DNA of 64,000 bases from JAXGXT01 sp040772665 (GCA_040772665.1 JAXGXT010000001.1:1-64000); one strand, 5' to 3'; counted from the stretch's first letter, positions 42,590-52,391 are shown. The notes: a model not told the origin generated them from the letters alone. Numbers and translations are program-made.

Positions 42590-44359
42590 CTAATTCTGCT
42601 CGCTTATCTTCTCCGCCAGCTCCTCCAGATAAACCCATCTTTCCATCATTTCTGAAAGCTGCTGTGTCAAAGTCGACTTTTTCTCCATCAGTTCCCTTAA
42701 CCTAGTGTAGTCACTTGAAAACTTAGCCATTTCCTCATCGCATGTTTCAATATCTTCTTCCAGGTTATTTATATCGTCATTTATGGTTTCATATTCCTTT
42801 TGCTCTTTATAAGTAAACTTTAATTTTCTTTCCTTTGTGCGTGTTTCTTTTTTCTCCTTAATTTCATTTTCTATGGTTTCTTCAATTTTATTTTCTTCAT
42901 AATCGCTGTAATTTCCTATATATCTATCTATATCACCGTTTTTCTTAACATGGAATATAAACTTTGCCATTTTGTCAAGAAAATATCTGTCATGGGAAAC
43001 AGCAATAACCGCACCGTTAAAAGCCTCTAAATAATCCTCCAAAATGGAAAGTGTTTCAATATCCAAATCATTTGTAGGCTCATCTAAAAGAAGAATGTTG
43101 GGTGCACCCATAAGAATACTTAAAAGAAAAAGTCTTCGCTTTTCGCCTCCGCTTAGTGCAGAAATCTTTGCATACTGAAGCTCCGGATAAAAAAGAAATC
43201 TTTCAAGCATTTTACTTGCACTGAATGTTCCCTCATTTGTTTTTATCTCGTTATTTATATCCTTTATAAAATCAATTACCCTTTCTTCCAAAGGCAATTC
43301 CTCTGATTCTTGAGAAAAATATCCTATTTTAACAGTTTCGCCTGTTTCCACCAATCCGCTCTCAGGCTGAAGTCTTCCGCTTATAATGTTTAAAAGAGTT
43401 GATTTTCCTGCACCGTTTTCACCCACAATGCCTATTCTGTCATCTCTTAAAACAGTATAAGAAAAATTGTTTAAAACATCCTTTCCCTCAAAACTTTTTG
43501 ATATACCGTTAATTTCTATGGTTTTTTTACCAAGACGTTCCGAAAGAGAAGATATGCTAAGTTTCTCAGAAGTTTCAGGCGCATTTTGAGCCTTAAGCTC
43601 TTCATATCTTTCAATTCTTCCTTTTGCCTTTGTTGTTCTTGCCCTTGCCCCACGGCTTATCCATGCCAGCTCTTTTTTCAAAATCGCCTGTCTTTTACGT
43701 TCTGTGGCATTTGCCATTTCTTCTCTTTGAGCTTTAAGCTCTAAATATTTTGAATAATTTGCTTCATAGCTGTAAAGAAAACCTCTGTCAAGTTCCGTAA
43801 TTCTGTTAGCCACCCTTTCAAGAAAATATCTGTCGTGGGTAATCATAATAAGGCCGCCTTTAAATTTAGAAAGATATTCTTCAAGCCATACAACCATAAA
43901 GCTGTCAAGGTGGTTTGTAGGCTCATCTAAAATTAAAACATCTGACGGATGTATTAAAGATGCTGCAAGAGCAACCCTTTTTTTCTCTCCTCCTGACATT
44001 TCGCCTATTTTCTTTTCATAATCATTAACCCCAAGCCTTGAAAGCATAGCCCTTGCTTCATATTCCTTAACAGAACGAAAATCCTTTGGAAGGTTTGTAA
44101 AAATATGCTCCAAAGCACTGTCATCATCATCCATTACAGGATTTTGCTTTAAAAAACTAATCTGAACATTAGGTGAAAACCATAGTTTTCCGCTGTCGGG
44201 CTTTTCTTCACCGGCAAGAATACGCAAAAACGTGCTTTTGCCTGTTCCGTTTATACCGATTATTCCTATTTTCATTCCCTCTTCAAGGTAAAAATCAACA
44301 CCCTTAAGAAGTTCCTTCATTCCATAATTTTTATTTATATTTTCCGCAGATAAAAGCAT
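42590..44359 (-). CDS. ABC-F family ATPase
   Basis: Soluble, ribosome-linked twin-ATPase without membrane parts. The start is the ATG at 44357-44359 (MLLSAENINKNYG), where family homology begins. The 589-residue protein has two ABC domains: Walker A GINGTGKST with signature MSGGEKKRVALAASL, and Walker A GENGAGKST with signature LSGGEKRRLFLLSIL. A charged linker lies between them and a coiled-coil extension at the C-terminus (about 500-589), as in Uup/YfmR-type proteins. Translation quality control is more likely than drug resistance, but resistance cannot be excluded by sequence. Confidence 0.9.
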   Translation of the reverse strand: MLLSAENINKNYGMKELLKGVDFYLEEGMKIGIIGINGTGKSTFLRILAGEEKPDSGKLWFSPNVQISFLKQNPVMDDDDSALEHIFTNLPKDFRSVKEYEARAMLSRLGVNDYEKKIGEMSGGEKKRVALAASLIHPSDVLILDEPTNHLDSFMVVWLEEYLSKFKGGLIMITHDRYFLERVANRITELDRGFLYSYEANYSKYLELKAQREEMANATERKRQAILKKELAWISRGARARTTKAKGRIERYEELKAQNAPETSEKLSISSLSERLGKKTIEINGISKSFEGKDVLNNFSYTVLRDDRIGIVGENGAGKSTLLNIISGRLQPESGLVETGETVKIGYFSQESEELPLEERVIDFIKDINNEIKTNEGTFSASKMLERFLFYPELQYAKISALSGGEKRRLFLLSILMGAPNILLLDEPTNDLDIETLSILEDYLEAFNGAVIAVSHDRYFLDKMAKFIFHVKKNGDIDRYIGNYSDYEENKIEETIENEIKEKKETRTKERKLKFTYKEQKEYETINDDINNLEEDIETCDEEMAKFSSDYTRLRELMEKKSTLTQQLSEMMERWVYLEELAEKISEQN

Positions 44360-44379
44360 ACACCATTCCTCTTCTTTTT

Positions 44380-45624
44380 CTACTCCCAAGCTTTGACGTT
44401 CAGCTTGTCAATTCTATTTTTATCAATGGCAACAACAGTAAAAGTAAAACCGTCCGTTTCAACAACTTCACCCTCTTGGGCAAATCTTCCTAATATTCCA
44501 ATAATGTAGCCGCTTATTGTTTCAACGCTGTCGCTGTGAAGCTGTGAACCTAAAATTTCGTTTAAATCGTCAATTCGTGTTGTGCCGTCAACTATATATT
44601 CATTTTCATTTACTATGAAAATTCCTTCCTCTTCCATGTCATATTCGTCTATAATTTCACCTACAATTTCCTCAACCATATCCTCAACCGTAACAAGACC
44701 GCTTGTTCCGCCATACTCGTCAAGAACAATTGCAAGCGTTTTTCCATTTGTACGCATTTCCTTTAAAAGCTTGGAAATTTCCTTGCTTTCATAAGTAAAA
44801 AATGCCTCACGCATATAATTTTCAACTTTAAAATCATCTTTGTTTGCAAAAAACATATCCTTAAGATAAATAAGTCCCACTATGTCGTCAATATCTTCTT
44901 TATAAACAGGGATTTTAGAAAACTGCTCTTCTTTAAAGCTTTTTATCACTTCTTCAAAAGCGGCATTTGTTGAAACTGCAACAATATCTGTTCTTGGCGT
45001 CATAACATCTCTTGCTTTTGAATCACCAAATTCAAAAACATTTGTAAGCATTTCATGCTCATCAACTTCTAAAACGCCTTCCTCATGGCTTACGTTAACC
45101 ATTGTTTTAAGCTCCGCTTCTGTTATGGTAGGTGTTTTATCTTCATTGTTTCCGCCGAAAATTCTTATAAGAGAATTTGTTGCAAAATCAAGAATTTTAA
45201 CAAGGGGAGTAAAAATTATAACAACAGCTTTTACAAACCCAACCATTCTAAGGGCAACTTTTTCCGCATTTTGTGATGCCATGGTTTTAGGAGTTATTTC
45301 TCCGAAAATAAGCAAAACCACAGTCATAATTATAGTGGCAAACCCAACACCGTTTTTTGGCGCCACAGATATTGCAATGGCGGTTGCTATTGAAGATGCA
45401 GAAATGTTAACAAAGTTATTGCCTACAAGAATTGCACTTAAAAGCCTTTGAGGTTCTTCAACAAGCTTAACAATTTTATCGGCATTTTTAACATTTTCTT
45501 CAACCATATTTAAAAGCCTTATTCTGCTAAGGGACATAAGCGCTGTTTCAGATGCTGAAAAACATGCCGATAGTGAAATTAAAACAACAAGTAACAAAAA
45601 CAGGTATATACTGCCAGGTTCCAC
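44380..45624 (-). CDS. CorC/HlyC family membrane protein (CNNM-type)
   Basis: 414-residue protein with an N-terminal DUF21/CNNM membrane domain (about residues 1-180, four helices), a pair of CBS domains (about 205-320: VMTPRTDIVAVS, DDIVGLIYLKDMFF, ILDEYGGTSGLVTVEDMVEEIVGEI) and a C-terminal CorC/HlyC domain. The family is linked to magnesium or other divalent-metal transport; the hemolysin label is historical. A GTG start overlaps the preceding ABC ATPase stop region, so the genes are co-transcribed. Confidence 0.9.
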   Translation of the reverse strand: MEPGSIYLFLLLVVLISLSACFSASETALMSLSRIRLLNMVEENVKNADKIVKLVEEPQRLLSAILVGNNFVNISASSIATAIAISVAPKNGVGFATIIMTVVLLIFGEITPKTMASQNAEKVALRMVGFVKAVVIIFTPLVKILDFATNSLIRIFGGNNEDKTPTITEAELKTMVNVSHEEGVLEVDEHEMLTNVFEFGDSKARDVMTPRTDIVAVSTNAAFEEVIKSFKEEQFSKIPVYKEDIDDIVGLIYLKDMFFANKDDFKVENYMREAFFTYESKEISKLLKEMRTNGKTLAIVLDEYGGTSGLVTVEDMVEEIVGEIIDEYDMEEEGIFIVNENEYIVDGTTRIDDLNEILGSQLHSDSVETISGYIIGILGRFAQEGEVVETDGFTFTVVAIDKNRIDKLNVKAWE

Positions 45625-46284
45625 TTAAAAACCACACTCCGTTTCAAATAAATAGTTTTCTAAAACTTTTTTATCTTTTTTACAATCTTCTGCATTAAAA
45701 TCCTTATATATTTCAAAAGGGATTCCCTTTAAAATAACAATTCTGTCTGCCATGTCAGCAGCCTCGGAAATTTCATGTGTAATAAAAATACAGGTTTTAT
45801 CTTTTAAAAGTTTCTTTACGTTTGATATAATGTTTTTTTTCATAACAACGTCAATGCCCTTAAAGGGTTCGTCCATAACAATTACATCTCCATTATAGGC
45901 AAATGCCCTTGCTAAGGCAACCCTTCTTTTCATTCCTCCGCTTAGCTGAAAAACAGGCTTTTCTAAAAATTCTTCAACGCCTAACTCCTTTGCATATTTA
46001 AAACATTCTTTCTCGTTTGAATTAACAACCTTTATGTTTTCCATAGCACTAAAGTTTTCCAAAAGTCTGTTTTCCTGAAAAACAACAGAAATCTTTTTAT
46101 TCTCAATTCCTAAAATATCACCAAAGAAATCTTTGTCAAGACCTGTGATTATGTTTATAAGTGTTGTTTTTCCTATCCCTGAAGGGCCTAAAATTGCAGT
46201 TGTTTCACCCTTTTTAAAGTCAAGAGAGAGATTTTCAATTATTTTTTCATCATAACTTTTTGAAATGTTTTTTAAACTTATCAT
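45625..46284 (-). CDS. ABC importer ATP-binding protein (SsuB/TauB/ThiZ-like)
   Basis: 219-residue ATPase of the nitrate/sulfonate/thiamine-precursor importer type. Walker A GPSGIGKTT (residues about 34-42), signature QLSGGMKRRVALARA, Walker B GDVIVMDEPFKGIDVV and H-loop IFITHEISEA are all intact. The start overlaps the permease stop by 4 nt. The substrate is not readable from this subunit. Confidence 0.9.
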   Translation of the reverse strand: MISLKNISKSYDEKIIENLSLDFKKGETTAILGPSGIGKTTLINIITGLDKDFFGDILGIENKKISVVFQENRLLENFSAMENIKVVNSNEKECFKYAKELGVEEFLEKPVFQLSGGMKRRVALARAFAYNGDVIVMDEPFKGIDVVMKKNIISNVKKLLKDKTCIFITHEISEAADMADRIVILKGIPFEIYKDFNAEDCKKDKKVLENYLFETECGF

Positions 46285-47063
46285 TTATCCATCGTTCCTT
46301 TTAAAATCAAAACACGCATAAGTATGGCTTTAAAAATCTTTTCAACCAAAACACTCATAACAATAACAATAATTGTCCATGCAAAAAGTTTTGGTGTTTC
46401 CAAATATATTTTGGAGTTATAAAGATTTACACCTATAGAAAGTTTTGGTATGCTTAAAACCTCTGCGGCAATACCCGATTTCCACGCAAAACCTATGCCC
46501 ATTGTACAAGCGGAATAAAAATAACTGCCGCATTGAGGTATGTATATATATTTAATTTTTTTATATATGGAAAAACCAAAAACCTTTGACATTTCAATAA
46601 GTTTCTTATCTGTGTTTTTTATACCCTGAGAAACATTTCCCCAAATTATAGGAAGAACCATTAAAAAGGAAATAACAACAGGAACATTTCCGCTTTTAAC
46701 CCAAAGCAGTATAAGAATTATAAAGGAAGCAACAGGTGTTGATTTTATAATACTTAAAAGAGGATAAAAAAGCTCATAGGCATAGGGAATAAAAGAGGTT
46801 ATAACCGCCAAAAAAACCCCTGCGGCAACAGCTAAAATAAAACCTGATAAAATTCTTGAAAGAGAATAGAAAATACTTTTCCAAAACAATGTATCATAAA
46901 AAAGGCTTGCAAACTCTTCTAAAACTGCCTTGGGGGAAGCAACAAAAACCTCTGTGTCAACCAACTTGGCAATTAAATGCCAAACTAAAATCCAAAATAT
47001 TAAAGCAAGAACTTTTATAATTCTCATTTTATTTTTTTCCTGATTTTTTTTACCTTTTTCCAT
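46281..47063 (-). CDS. ABC importer permease (SsuC/TauC/ThiX-like)
   Basis: 260-residue inner-membrane subunit with about six helices and the ATPase-contact EAA-like loop around residues 160-190 (LIEMSKVFGFSIYKKIKYIYIPQCGSYF). VEKIF near the end is normal for the family. It is separated from the binding-protein gene by a hairpin terminator, and overlaps the ATPase gene downstream. Confidence 0.9.
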   Translation of the reverse strand: MEKGKKNQEKNKMRIIKVLALIFWILVWHLIAKLVDTEVFVASPKAVLEEFASLFYDTLFWKSIFYSLSRILSGFILAVAAGVFLAVITSFIPYAYELFYPLLSIIKSTPVASFIILILLWVKSGNVPVVISFLMVLPIIWGNVSQGIKNTDKKLIEMSKVFGFSIYKKIKYIYIPQCGSYFYSACTMGIGFAWKSGIAAEVLSIPKLSIGVNLYNSKIYLETPKLFAWTIIVIVMSVLVEKIFKAILMRVLILKGTMDK

Positions 47064-47092
47064 ACATACCTCTTTTTGAAAGATAGATTTTC

Positions 47093-47120
47093 AAAAAGGC
47101 TCGCCTTAACGAGCCTTTTT
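47093..47120 (-). terminator. Hairpin between binding protein and permease genes
   Basis: AAAAAGGCTCG pairs perfectly with CGAGCCTTTTT around a 6-nt loop, followed by a short T run on the minus strand. It lies between co-directional operon genes and probably acts as a partial terminator, giving more binding protein than membrane subunits. Confidence 0.8.
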
Positions 47121-47136
47121 ATAATAAATATCTATA

Positions 47137-48198
47137 TTAATATTTTCTTACATAATAAAATTCCTCGTCGGGAATTTCCCCTCCTATGGATTTAGGGTTT
47201 GCCTCATACATAATGTTAAGGAAGTTTTCAACAAGCCTTAGCATTTTGCCTCCCTCAATAAAAACTATGTTGCAGTTTGGAATAGCTTTTGCGGCTATAT
47301 CCTTATCCTCAAGCATTCCATATTCCACTGCCTTTTCTGCGGAAGTTTCCACATCCTCAACAGCCACCTCAATAAAATATTCATACTCGTCAAGGAACTT
47401 ATTAAATTCTTTTGTATAATTATCAACAAATTCTTTTCTTACAACAAGACAGCCCATTGTAAGGGTGTTGGGAACATCTTCTTCATAGGAATAAGCATCC
47501 CATTTTTCAGCAACATCAATTGCAATAGTTATATCAGGATTTTTACTTATGGCAACACTTACAAAAGGCTCGGGCAAAAGAGCAATGTCATATGCCCCTC
47601 CTGCAACAGCAGCCGCAGCCTCGGCATGGCTTTGAACAAACTCTATATTACAATCTGTTACACCTGCCTTAGAAAGAATAAACTGCAGCACATATTCAGG
47701 CACAGAGCCTTGCCCTGCCATAACTAATGTTTTGCCGCTTAAATCAGACATGTCTTTAACATCATTTGATTTCTCCACAACATAAAGTGTGCCAAGAGTA
47801 TTTATTGCCACAGTTGAAATTTTGCCTTTGGTTGTGTTATAAATTACACTTGCCATGTTTACGGGAATTGCGGCGGCATCAAGCTCATTATTTATAATTT
47901 TAGCTGTTATTTCATCAGGTGTTGTAAAAAGCTCAAATTTATAATTTCCAAAAACTTTTCCGTTATCAACCTCATTCATAAGCATAACTGCACCAAGGGC
48001 TGTAGGCCCTTTAAGAAGGCCAATTCTCATGGCTTTTTCGCCGTCTTTATCACCAGGTTGTTCAGTAATAGGCTCGTTATTGTTATTTTCCTGCTCCTCA
48101 TTTTGATGCGGCTGGGGATTATTTTTAGGCGCACAGCCTGCAAAAACGCTTAAAGACATTAATAAAGCAAGAAGTAAAGTAAAAAACCTTTTTTTCAT
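47137..48198 (-). CDS. ABC importer substrate-binding lipoprotein
   Basis: 353-residue lipoprotein. The signal peptide ends in a lipobox with Cys22 (LSVFAGC), followed by a low-complexity Asn/Gln/Glu linker (about 24-50). The binding domain (about 55-353) is of the NMT1/SsuA type: MRIGLLKGPTALGAVMLMNE, NELDAAAIPVNMASVIYN, GQGSVPEYVLQFILSKAG and YDIALLPEPFVSVAI. Substrates in this group include sulfonates, thiamine precursors and related small molecules. It lies 20 bp after metA, which favours a sulfur or methionine-related substrate, as an inference only. Confidence 0.88.
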   Translation of the reverse strand: MKKRFFTLLLALLMSLSVFAGCAPKNNPQPHQNEEQENNNNEPITEQPGDKDGEKAMRIGLLKGPTALGAVMLMNEVDNGKVFGNYKFELFTTPDEITAKIINNELDAAAIPVNMASVIYNTTKGKISTVAINTLGTLYVVEKSNDVKDMSDLSGKTLVMAGQGSVPEYVLQFILSKAGVTDCNIEFVQSHAEAAAAVAGGAYDIALLPEPFVSVAISKNPDITIAIDVAEKWDAYSYEEDVPNTLTMGCLVVRKEFVDNYTKEFNKFLDEYEYFIEVAVEDVETSAEKAVEYGMLEDKDIAAKAIPNCNIVFIEGGKMLRLVENFLNIMYEANPKSIGGEIPDEEFYYVRKY

Positions 48199-48218
48199 TT
48201 AAATATTCCTCCTAATTT

Positions 48219-49145
48219 TTATTCCTCTGATTTTATGCTTTCAACATCATATGGCGTTTCTTGATATACATAGTAGTTAAGCCAGTTGCTAAAAAGCAGA
48301 TTTGAATGCGACCTCCATCTTACAAGAGGCCTTTTGTTAGGGTCATTATCTTGAAAATAATGTTTTGGAACGTCTATATCTATTCCTTTGGCAATATCCC
48401 TGTCATACTCATTTTTAAGTGTAAGAGGGTCATATTCTGAATGACCCATAACAAAAATCTGCCTTCCGTGTTTTGCTATGGCAATATAAACTCCGCTTTC
48501 TTCACTTTCCGAAAGAATAACAACTTTAGGATTTTTATTTATATCCTCTCTTGTTACTTCTGTACGTCTTGAGTGGGGAACAAAAAACTCATCATCAAAG
48601 CCTTTTAAAAGCTTATCTCCAAAATCGTTTGTGTAATGGGGGAAAACTCCGAAAACCTTTTTTTCCAGGTTTCGTTTAGGTATTCCATAATGGTAATAAA
48701 GTCCTGCCTGAGCACCCCAGCAAATATGAAGTGTGCTTGTAACATTGTTTTTTGTCCATTCAAGAATTTCTTTCATTTCATCCCAGTATGTGACCTCTTC
48801 AAATTCAAAAAGCTCAATGGGCGCACCTGTTATAATCATACCGTCAAACTTTTGCTTTTTCACCTCATCAAAGGTATGATAGAAGCTTTTCATATGTTCT
48901 GCCGGTGTGTTTTTACTGTCATGATTTTTTGGATGCAAAAGCGTAACCTCAACCTGAAGGGGTGTGTTGCCCAAAAGCCTTAAAAGCTGAATCTCAGTAA
49001 CTTCTTTAAGGGGCATAAGATTGAGTATAGCCACTCTAAGAGGACGAATATCCTGATGAAAGGCCCTATCCTCATCCATAACGAAAATGCCTTCTTTCGC
49101 CAGAACCTCTTGAGCAGGCAAATTCTTAGGTAACTTAATTGGCAT
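48219..49145 (-). CDS. metA: Homoserine O-acetyltransferase (MetA family)
   Basis: Activates homoserine for methionine synthesis. The 308-residue protein has the catalytic Cys142 (HICWGAQAG), the His near 235 (MGHSEYD) and family length. The residue that sets acyl choice in this family is Glu111 (GAPIE); Glu is seen in enzymes that use acetyl-CoA and Gly in those that use succinyl-CoA, so acetyl-CoA is predicted. The ATG follows AGGGAGAGG. No SAM riboswitch is visible in the 148-bp upstream gap. First gene of a run that continues into an ABC importer. Confidence 0.93.
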   Translation of the reverse strand: MPIKLPKNLPAQEVLAKEGIFVMDEDRAFHQDIRPLRVAILNLMPLKEVTEIQLLRLLGNTPLQVEVTLLHPKNHDSKNTPAEHMKSFYHTFDEVKKQKFDGMIITGAPIELFEFEEVTYWDEMKEILEWTKNNVTSTLHICWGAQAGLYYHYGIPKRNLEKKVFGVFPHYTNDFGDKLLKGFDDEFFVPHSRRTEVTREDINKNPKVVILSESEESGVYIAIAKHGRQIFVMGHSEYDPLTLKNEYDRDIAKGIDIDVPKHYFQDNDPNKRPLVRWRSHSNLLFSNWLNYYVYQETPYDVESIKSEE

Positions 49146-49224
49146 AATTATCCTCTCCCTGATGTTAATTGAAATAGTATAACAAAAAGCAGCTTAAATT
49201 TCCATTAAAATTTTATTAATTTCT

Positions 49225-49253
49225 TTGACCAACCGCTAAAGTTAATATATCAT
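49225..49253 (+). promoter_or_regulatory. Promoter of the YaiI-family gene
   Basis: TTGACC (49225-49230), 17 bp, TATCAT (49248-49253), 40 bp upstream of the start codon. Confidence 0.55.
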
Positions 49254-49293
49254 TACATTATTACGTAAAAAAACCTACAAAGGACTGATTTAT

Positions 49294-49734
49294 ATGGATA
49301 TTCTTGTTGATGCAGACGCCTGTCCCGTTAAGGAGATTATTGTGGCGGCTGCAAAAAAATTCAACCTCAATGTTTTTATGTTTGTAGACACAAGCCATAT
49401 TTTTGAAGATGGCTACAGCACTGTCTTAACCTTTGATAAAGGTGCCGATTCTGTGGATTTTGCCATAATAAACAAAATAAAGCCAGGAGATGTGTGCATA
49501 ACTCAAGATTACGGCCTTGCCTCTATGGTGCTTTCAAAAGAAGCCTTTGCCATTCATCAAAACGGTTTTTTATACACTTCACAAAACATGGACAGAATGC
49601 TTTTTGAAAGACATATTAATAAAGAGCTAAGACGTGCAGGCAAACACGGAAATAAGCATAAACCACGTAAAAAAGAAGATAATGAAGCCTTTGAAAATTT
49701 CTTACTTTCATTTCTCGAAAAAAATTTACTTTAG
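49294..49734 (+). CDS. YaiI/YqxD family protein (UPF0178, DUF188)
   Basis: 146-residue protein of the UPF0178 family. It begins MDILVDADACPVKEIIV, and has DKGADSVDFAIINKIKPGDVCITQDYGLA and a basic tail AGKHGNKHKPRKKED. The acidic DADACP and QDYGLA segments and the fold place it near PIN-type nucleases, but activity is not established. The start follows AAAGGA. Its stop codon overlaps the end of topB on the other strand by 4 nt. Confidence 0.9.
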   Translation: MDILVDADACPVKEIIVAAAKKFNLNVFMFVDTSHIFEDGYSTVLTFDKGADSVDFAIINKIKPGDVCITQDYGLASMVLSKEAFAIHQNGFLYTSQNMDRMLFERHINKELRRAGKHGNKHKPRKKEDNEAFENFLLSFLEKNLL

Positions 49735-51869
49735 GCTTCCTCATTCCTTTTAAAATTCATAAGCTCAACTGCGCCTGTCATTTTCTCATTTAATATAAGG
49801 GTTGCCATTCCTTTTTCCCCTGTTTGGGGCAAAGTACATTGAATTTCGTCTATCTTTTTTGATTTTAAAAGAACTTTTACCTTTTGTGCATCAATTGTGT
49901 TTCCGTAAATATCTAAACTGTTTTTCCAAATTGTAAACTTACAGCCGTTTCTCCAGTTTCCGCAGAAAAAAGCTTTTTTATTTTCAAAAATCTCTCCTTT
50001 TGTGCAAAGGGGGCATTCTCCAAGGCTGCCTTTGCTTTTGCTTTTTCTCTCGTTTTCGAATATAATCTTATTATCAGCTTTTTTTGCATTGTCTATAAGG
50101 AAATAAACAAATCTTTTTATGCTTTCCATAAACCGTTCATCTTTCATGGTTCCTTTTGCTATTGACGAAAGACCTTTTTCCCATCTCCCCGTTGTTTGGG
50201 GGCTTTTAAGCTCTGCTGGAACAACTTCTATAAGGTTAATACCCTTTTGTGTTGGAATTAAAGATTTACCTTTTCTTATTATATATCCAACTTCCAAAAG
50301 CCTTTCAATAATTGCGGCCCTTGTTGCAGGGGTTCCAAGACCGCTGTCTTTAAGCCGCTCTTTAATTTCTTCATCTTCAATAAACCTCCCTGCATTTTCC
50401 ATTGCACTTAAAATTCCTGCTTCTGTGTATGGTTTAGGAGGTGTTGTTTTTTTCTTTACCGCTTTGGCATTTTTTATATCAATTTTATCTCCTATTGCTA
50501 AAGGGGGCAGAACAGTTTCCTCTTCACTTTTTTTCTTTGTTTTTTCTGTTTCTGTGTTTTTGTAAAGGCTCATCCACCCTTCTTGTAAAATCACTGTTCC
50601 CCTTGAAATAAAAGTTTCTTCCTCACATTCAATAACAGCCCTTGTAATGCTATAAATATAGGCAGTATAAAAAGAAGATATAAACCTTAAAGCTATAAGA
50701 TTATACACCTTAAACTCATCTGCTGTCAGGTTTTTTATGTTTATGTTTCCATCTGTGGGCATAATTGCATGGTGGTCGCTTACCTTTGAATTATCTATAA
50801 GCCTTTTTGTTATGGGAAGTGTTTTAAGGCTTGAAACATAGCCAAGAGCATCTTTATATTCTTCAACAGAATAAAGCTTTCTTAATGTGCTTTTTATTTT
50901 ACCAACCATATCCTCACTTAAATATCTGCTGTCTGTTCTTGGATATGTAATCATTTTTCTTTTTTCATAAAGGTCTTGGGCTATGCTAAGGGTGGTTTGT
51001 GCCGAAAACCCAAAACGTTTGTTGCAATCTCTTTGCAGCTCTGTAAGGTCATATAAAAGAGGCGGCGGCTGTTTCTTTTCCTCCTCTTCAACCTTTGAAA
51101 CCATGCCTGTTTTGTTTTTAACCTTGTTTGCAATTTCTTCAGCCTTTTCCTGCTGAAATATTTTTGTTTCGCTGTATTCCTCTAAAAACCAAGTTCCGCC
51201 AAAACTTTCATATTCAGCAGCGACTTCAAAATATTCCCTTACATCAAAGGCTTCTATTTCCTTATGTCTGTCAACAATAATGGCAAGGGTTGGTGTTTGA
51301 ACTCTGCCTATTGATAAAAGAGTGCCGTATTTTATGGTGTATGCCCTTGTTGCATTTATTCCCACAAGCCAGTCGGCTTCTGAGCGGCATTTTGCACAGT
51401 AATATAGATTGTCATATTCGCTGCTTGGCTTTAAGGCCATAAAGCCTTCTTTTATCGCCTTGTCTGTCATGCTTGAAATCCAAAGCCTTTCTACAGGCTT
51501 TTTACATTTTACATATTCATAAATATATCTGAAAATAAGCTCTCCCTCACGCCCTGAGTCTGTGGCGCAGATAATCTTTTCGACTTCATCGCTGTTCATA
51601 AGGCTTTCAAGAATTTTCAACTGTTTTTCCGTTTGCTTTATAGCCTTTAGCTTAAGAGTTTGGGGAATTATGGGAAGGTTTTCAGCACTCCATTTTTTCA
51701 AACTTTGGCTATAGTCCTCAGGGTTACTCAATGTAATTAAATGACCAACTGCCCAGCTTATTATATAGTTTTCACCTTCTAAAAAACCATCGCCTTTTTT
51801 AGAAGCATTAAGCACCTTTCCAATATCACGGCCAACAGAAGGCTTTTCGGCTATAACAAGTGTCCTCAT
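49731..51869 (-). CDS. topB: DNA topoisomerase III
   Basis: Type IA topoisomerase that decatenates and relaxes single-strand-containing DNA. The 712-residue protein has the Toprim domain (MRTLVIAEKPSVGRDI at the start; ICATDSGREGELIFRYI near 105), the active Tyr in KRKMITYPRTDSRYL near 310 and LGTPATRAAIIERL near 505. The C-terminal region (about 615-712) has a single CPLCTKG...FFCGNWRNGC zinc-type segment. The enzyme is chromosomal here; there are no conjugative genes to suggest a plasmid-type TopB. Confidence 0.94.
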   Translation of the reverse strand: MRTLVIAEKPSVGRDIGKVLNASKKGDGFLEGENYIISWAVGHLITLSNPEDYSQSLKKWSAENLPIIPQTLKLKAIKQTEKQLKILESLMNSDEVEKIICATDSGREGELIFRYIYEYVKCKKPVERLWISSMTDKAIKEGFMALKPSSEYDNLYYCAKCRSEADWLVGINATRAYTIKYGTLLSIGRVQTPTLAIIVDRHKEIEAFDVREYFEVAAEYESFGGTWFLEEYSETKIFQQEKAEEIANKVKNKTGMVSKVEEEEKKQPPPLLYDLTELQRDCNKRFGFSAQTTLSIAQDLYEKRKMITYPRTDSRYLSEDMVGKIKSTLRKLYSVEEYKDALGYVSSLKTLPITKRLIDNSKVSDHHAIMPTDGNINIKNLTADEFKVYNLIALRFISSFYTAYIYSITRAVIECEEETFISRGTVILQEGWMSLYKNTETEKTKKKSEEETVLPPLAIGDKIDIKNAKAVKKKTTPPKPYTEAGILSAMENAGRFIEDEEIKERLKDSGLGTPATRAAIIERLLEVGYIIRKGKSLIPTQKGINLIEVVPAELKSPQTTGRWEKGLSSIAKGTMKDERFMESIKRFVYFLIDNAKKADNKIIFENERKSKSKGSLGECPLCTKGEIFENKKAFFCGNWRNGCKFTIWKNSLDIYGNTIDAQKVKVLLKSKKIDEIQCTLPQTGEKGMATLILNEKMTGAVELMNFKRNEEA

Positions 51870-51918
51870 ATTATTTCTCCATATTCCGATTTTTTCCGAT
51901 TTTTTAAATTACAATAAA

Positions 51919-52237
51919 TATTATACCACAAAAGCAAAAGAAAGCGGCGGTAAAGCCGACATTTTCTTTTGCCAACAGACGAATAAAACTTGAAAAGTTT
52001 TATGAGTAATATAATCCGCTGTGATAACAGCGGCAGACTGAAGACAAACCTTGGGCGTTGCCCAAACCCACTTGCTTTTTGAAAAAAGCAAGACCAAAAA
52101 CTTTTATCAAAACCGCATATTCATGCGGTTTTAGATGGGTCAAGGGTAAAACCCTTGTGGGTGTTTGAGGGCAAAGCCCTCAAGGTTTTGACTTTGTCTA
52201 TGTTCTCCCGCAAATGAAATTTGCGGCTATTGTACCA
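51919..52237 (-). repeat. Interspersed repeat type AB with nested type C, near-duplicated flanks
   Basis: Reverse-complement relative of 7469-7892. The AB start (51929-52030) is followed by a full type C element (about 52030-52205) and then the CCGCAAAT hairpin of AB. The flanks TATTATACCA (51919-51928) and TATTGTACCA (52228-52237) match at 9 of 10 bases, resembling a target-site duplication. The C part carries five hairpins, including CAAAACCGCAT/ATGCGGTTTTAG. Confidence 0.85.
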
Positions 52238-52391
52238 GAAATACCCTGTACAAATCCAATAACTTGACAAAATAGATACCTTTAATATATTGTATTGATA
52301 AAAGTCAAAATCTATATATCCACAGGTTTTGATGCATAATGTTTAAATTTTTTAAAAACTTAATTACTTACAACTTAAAAAACGTGATAAA

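Noticed and set aside
49146..49293. Possible SAM riboswitch before metA
   Set aside because: The 148-bp gap shows no SAM-I helices or terminator; only promoter-like sequence was found.
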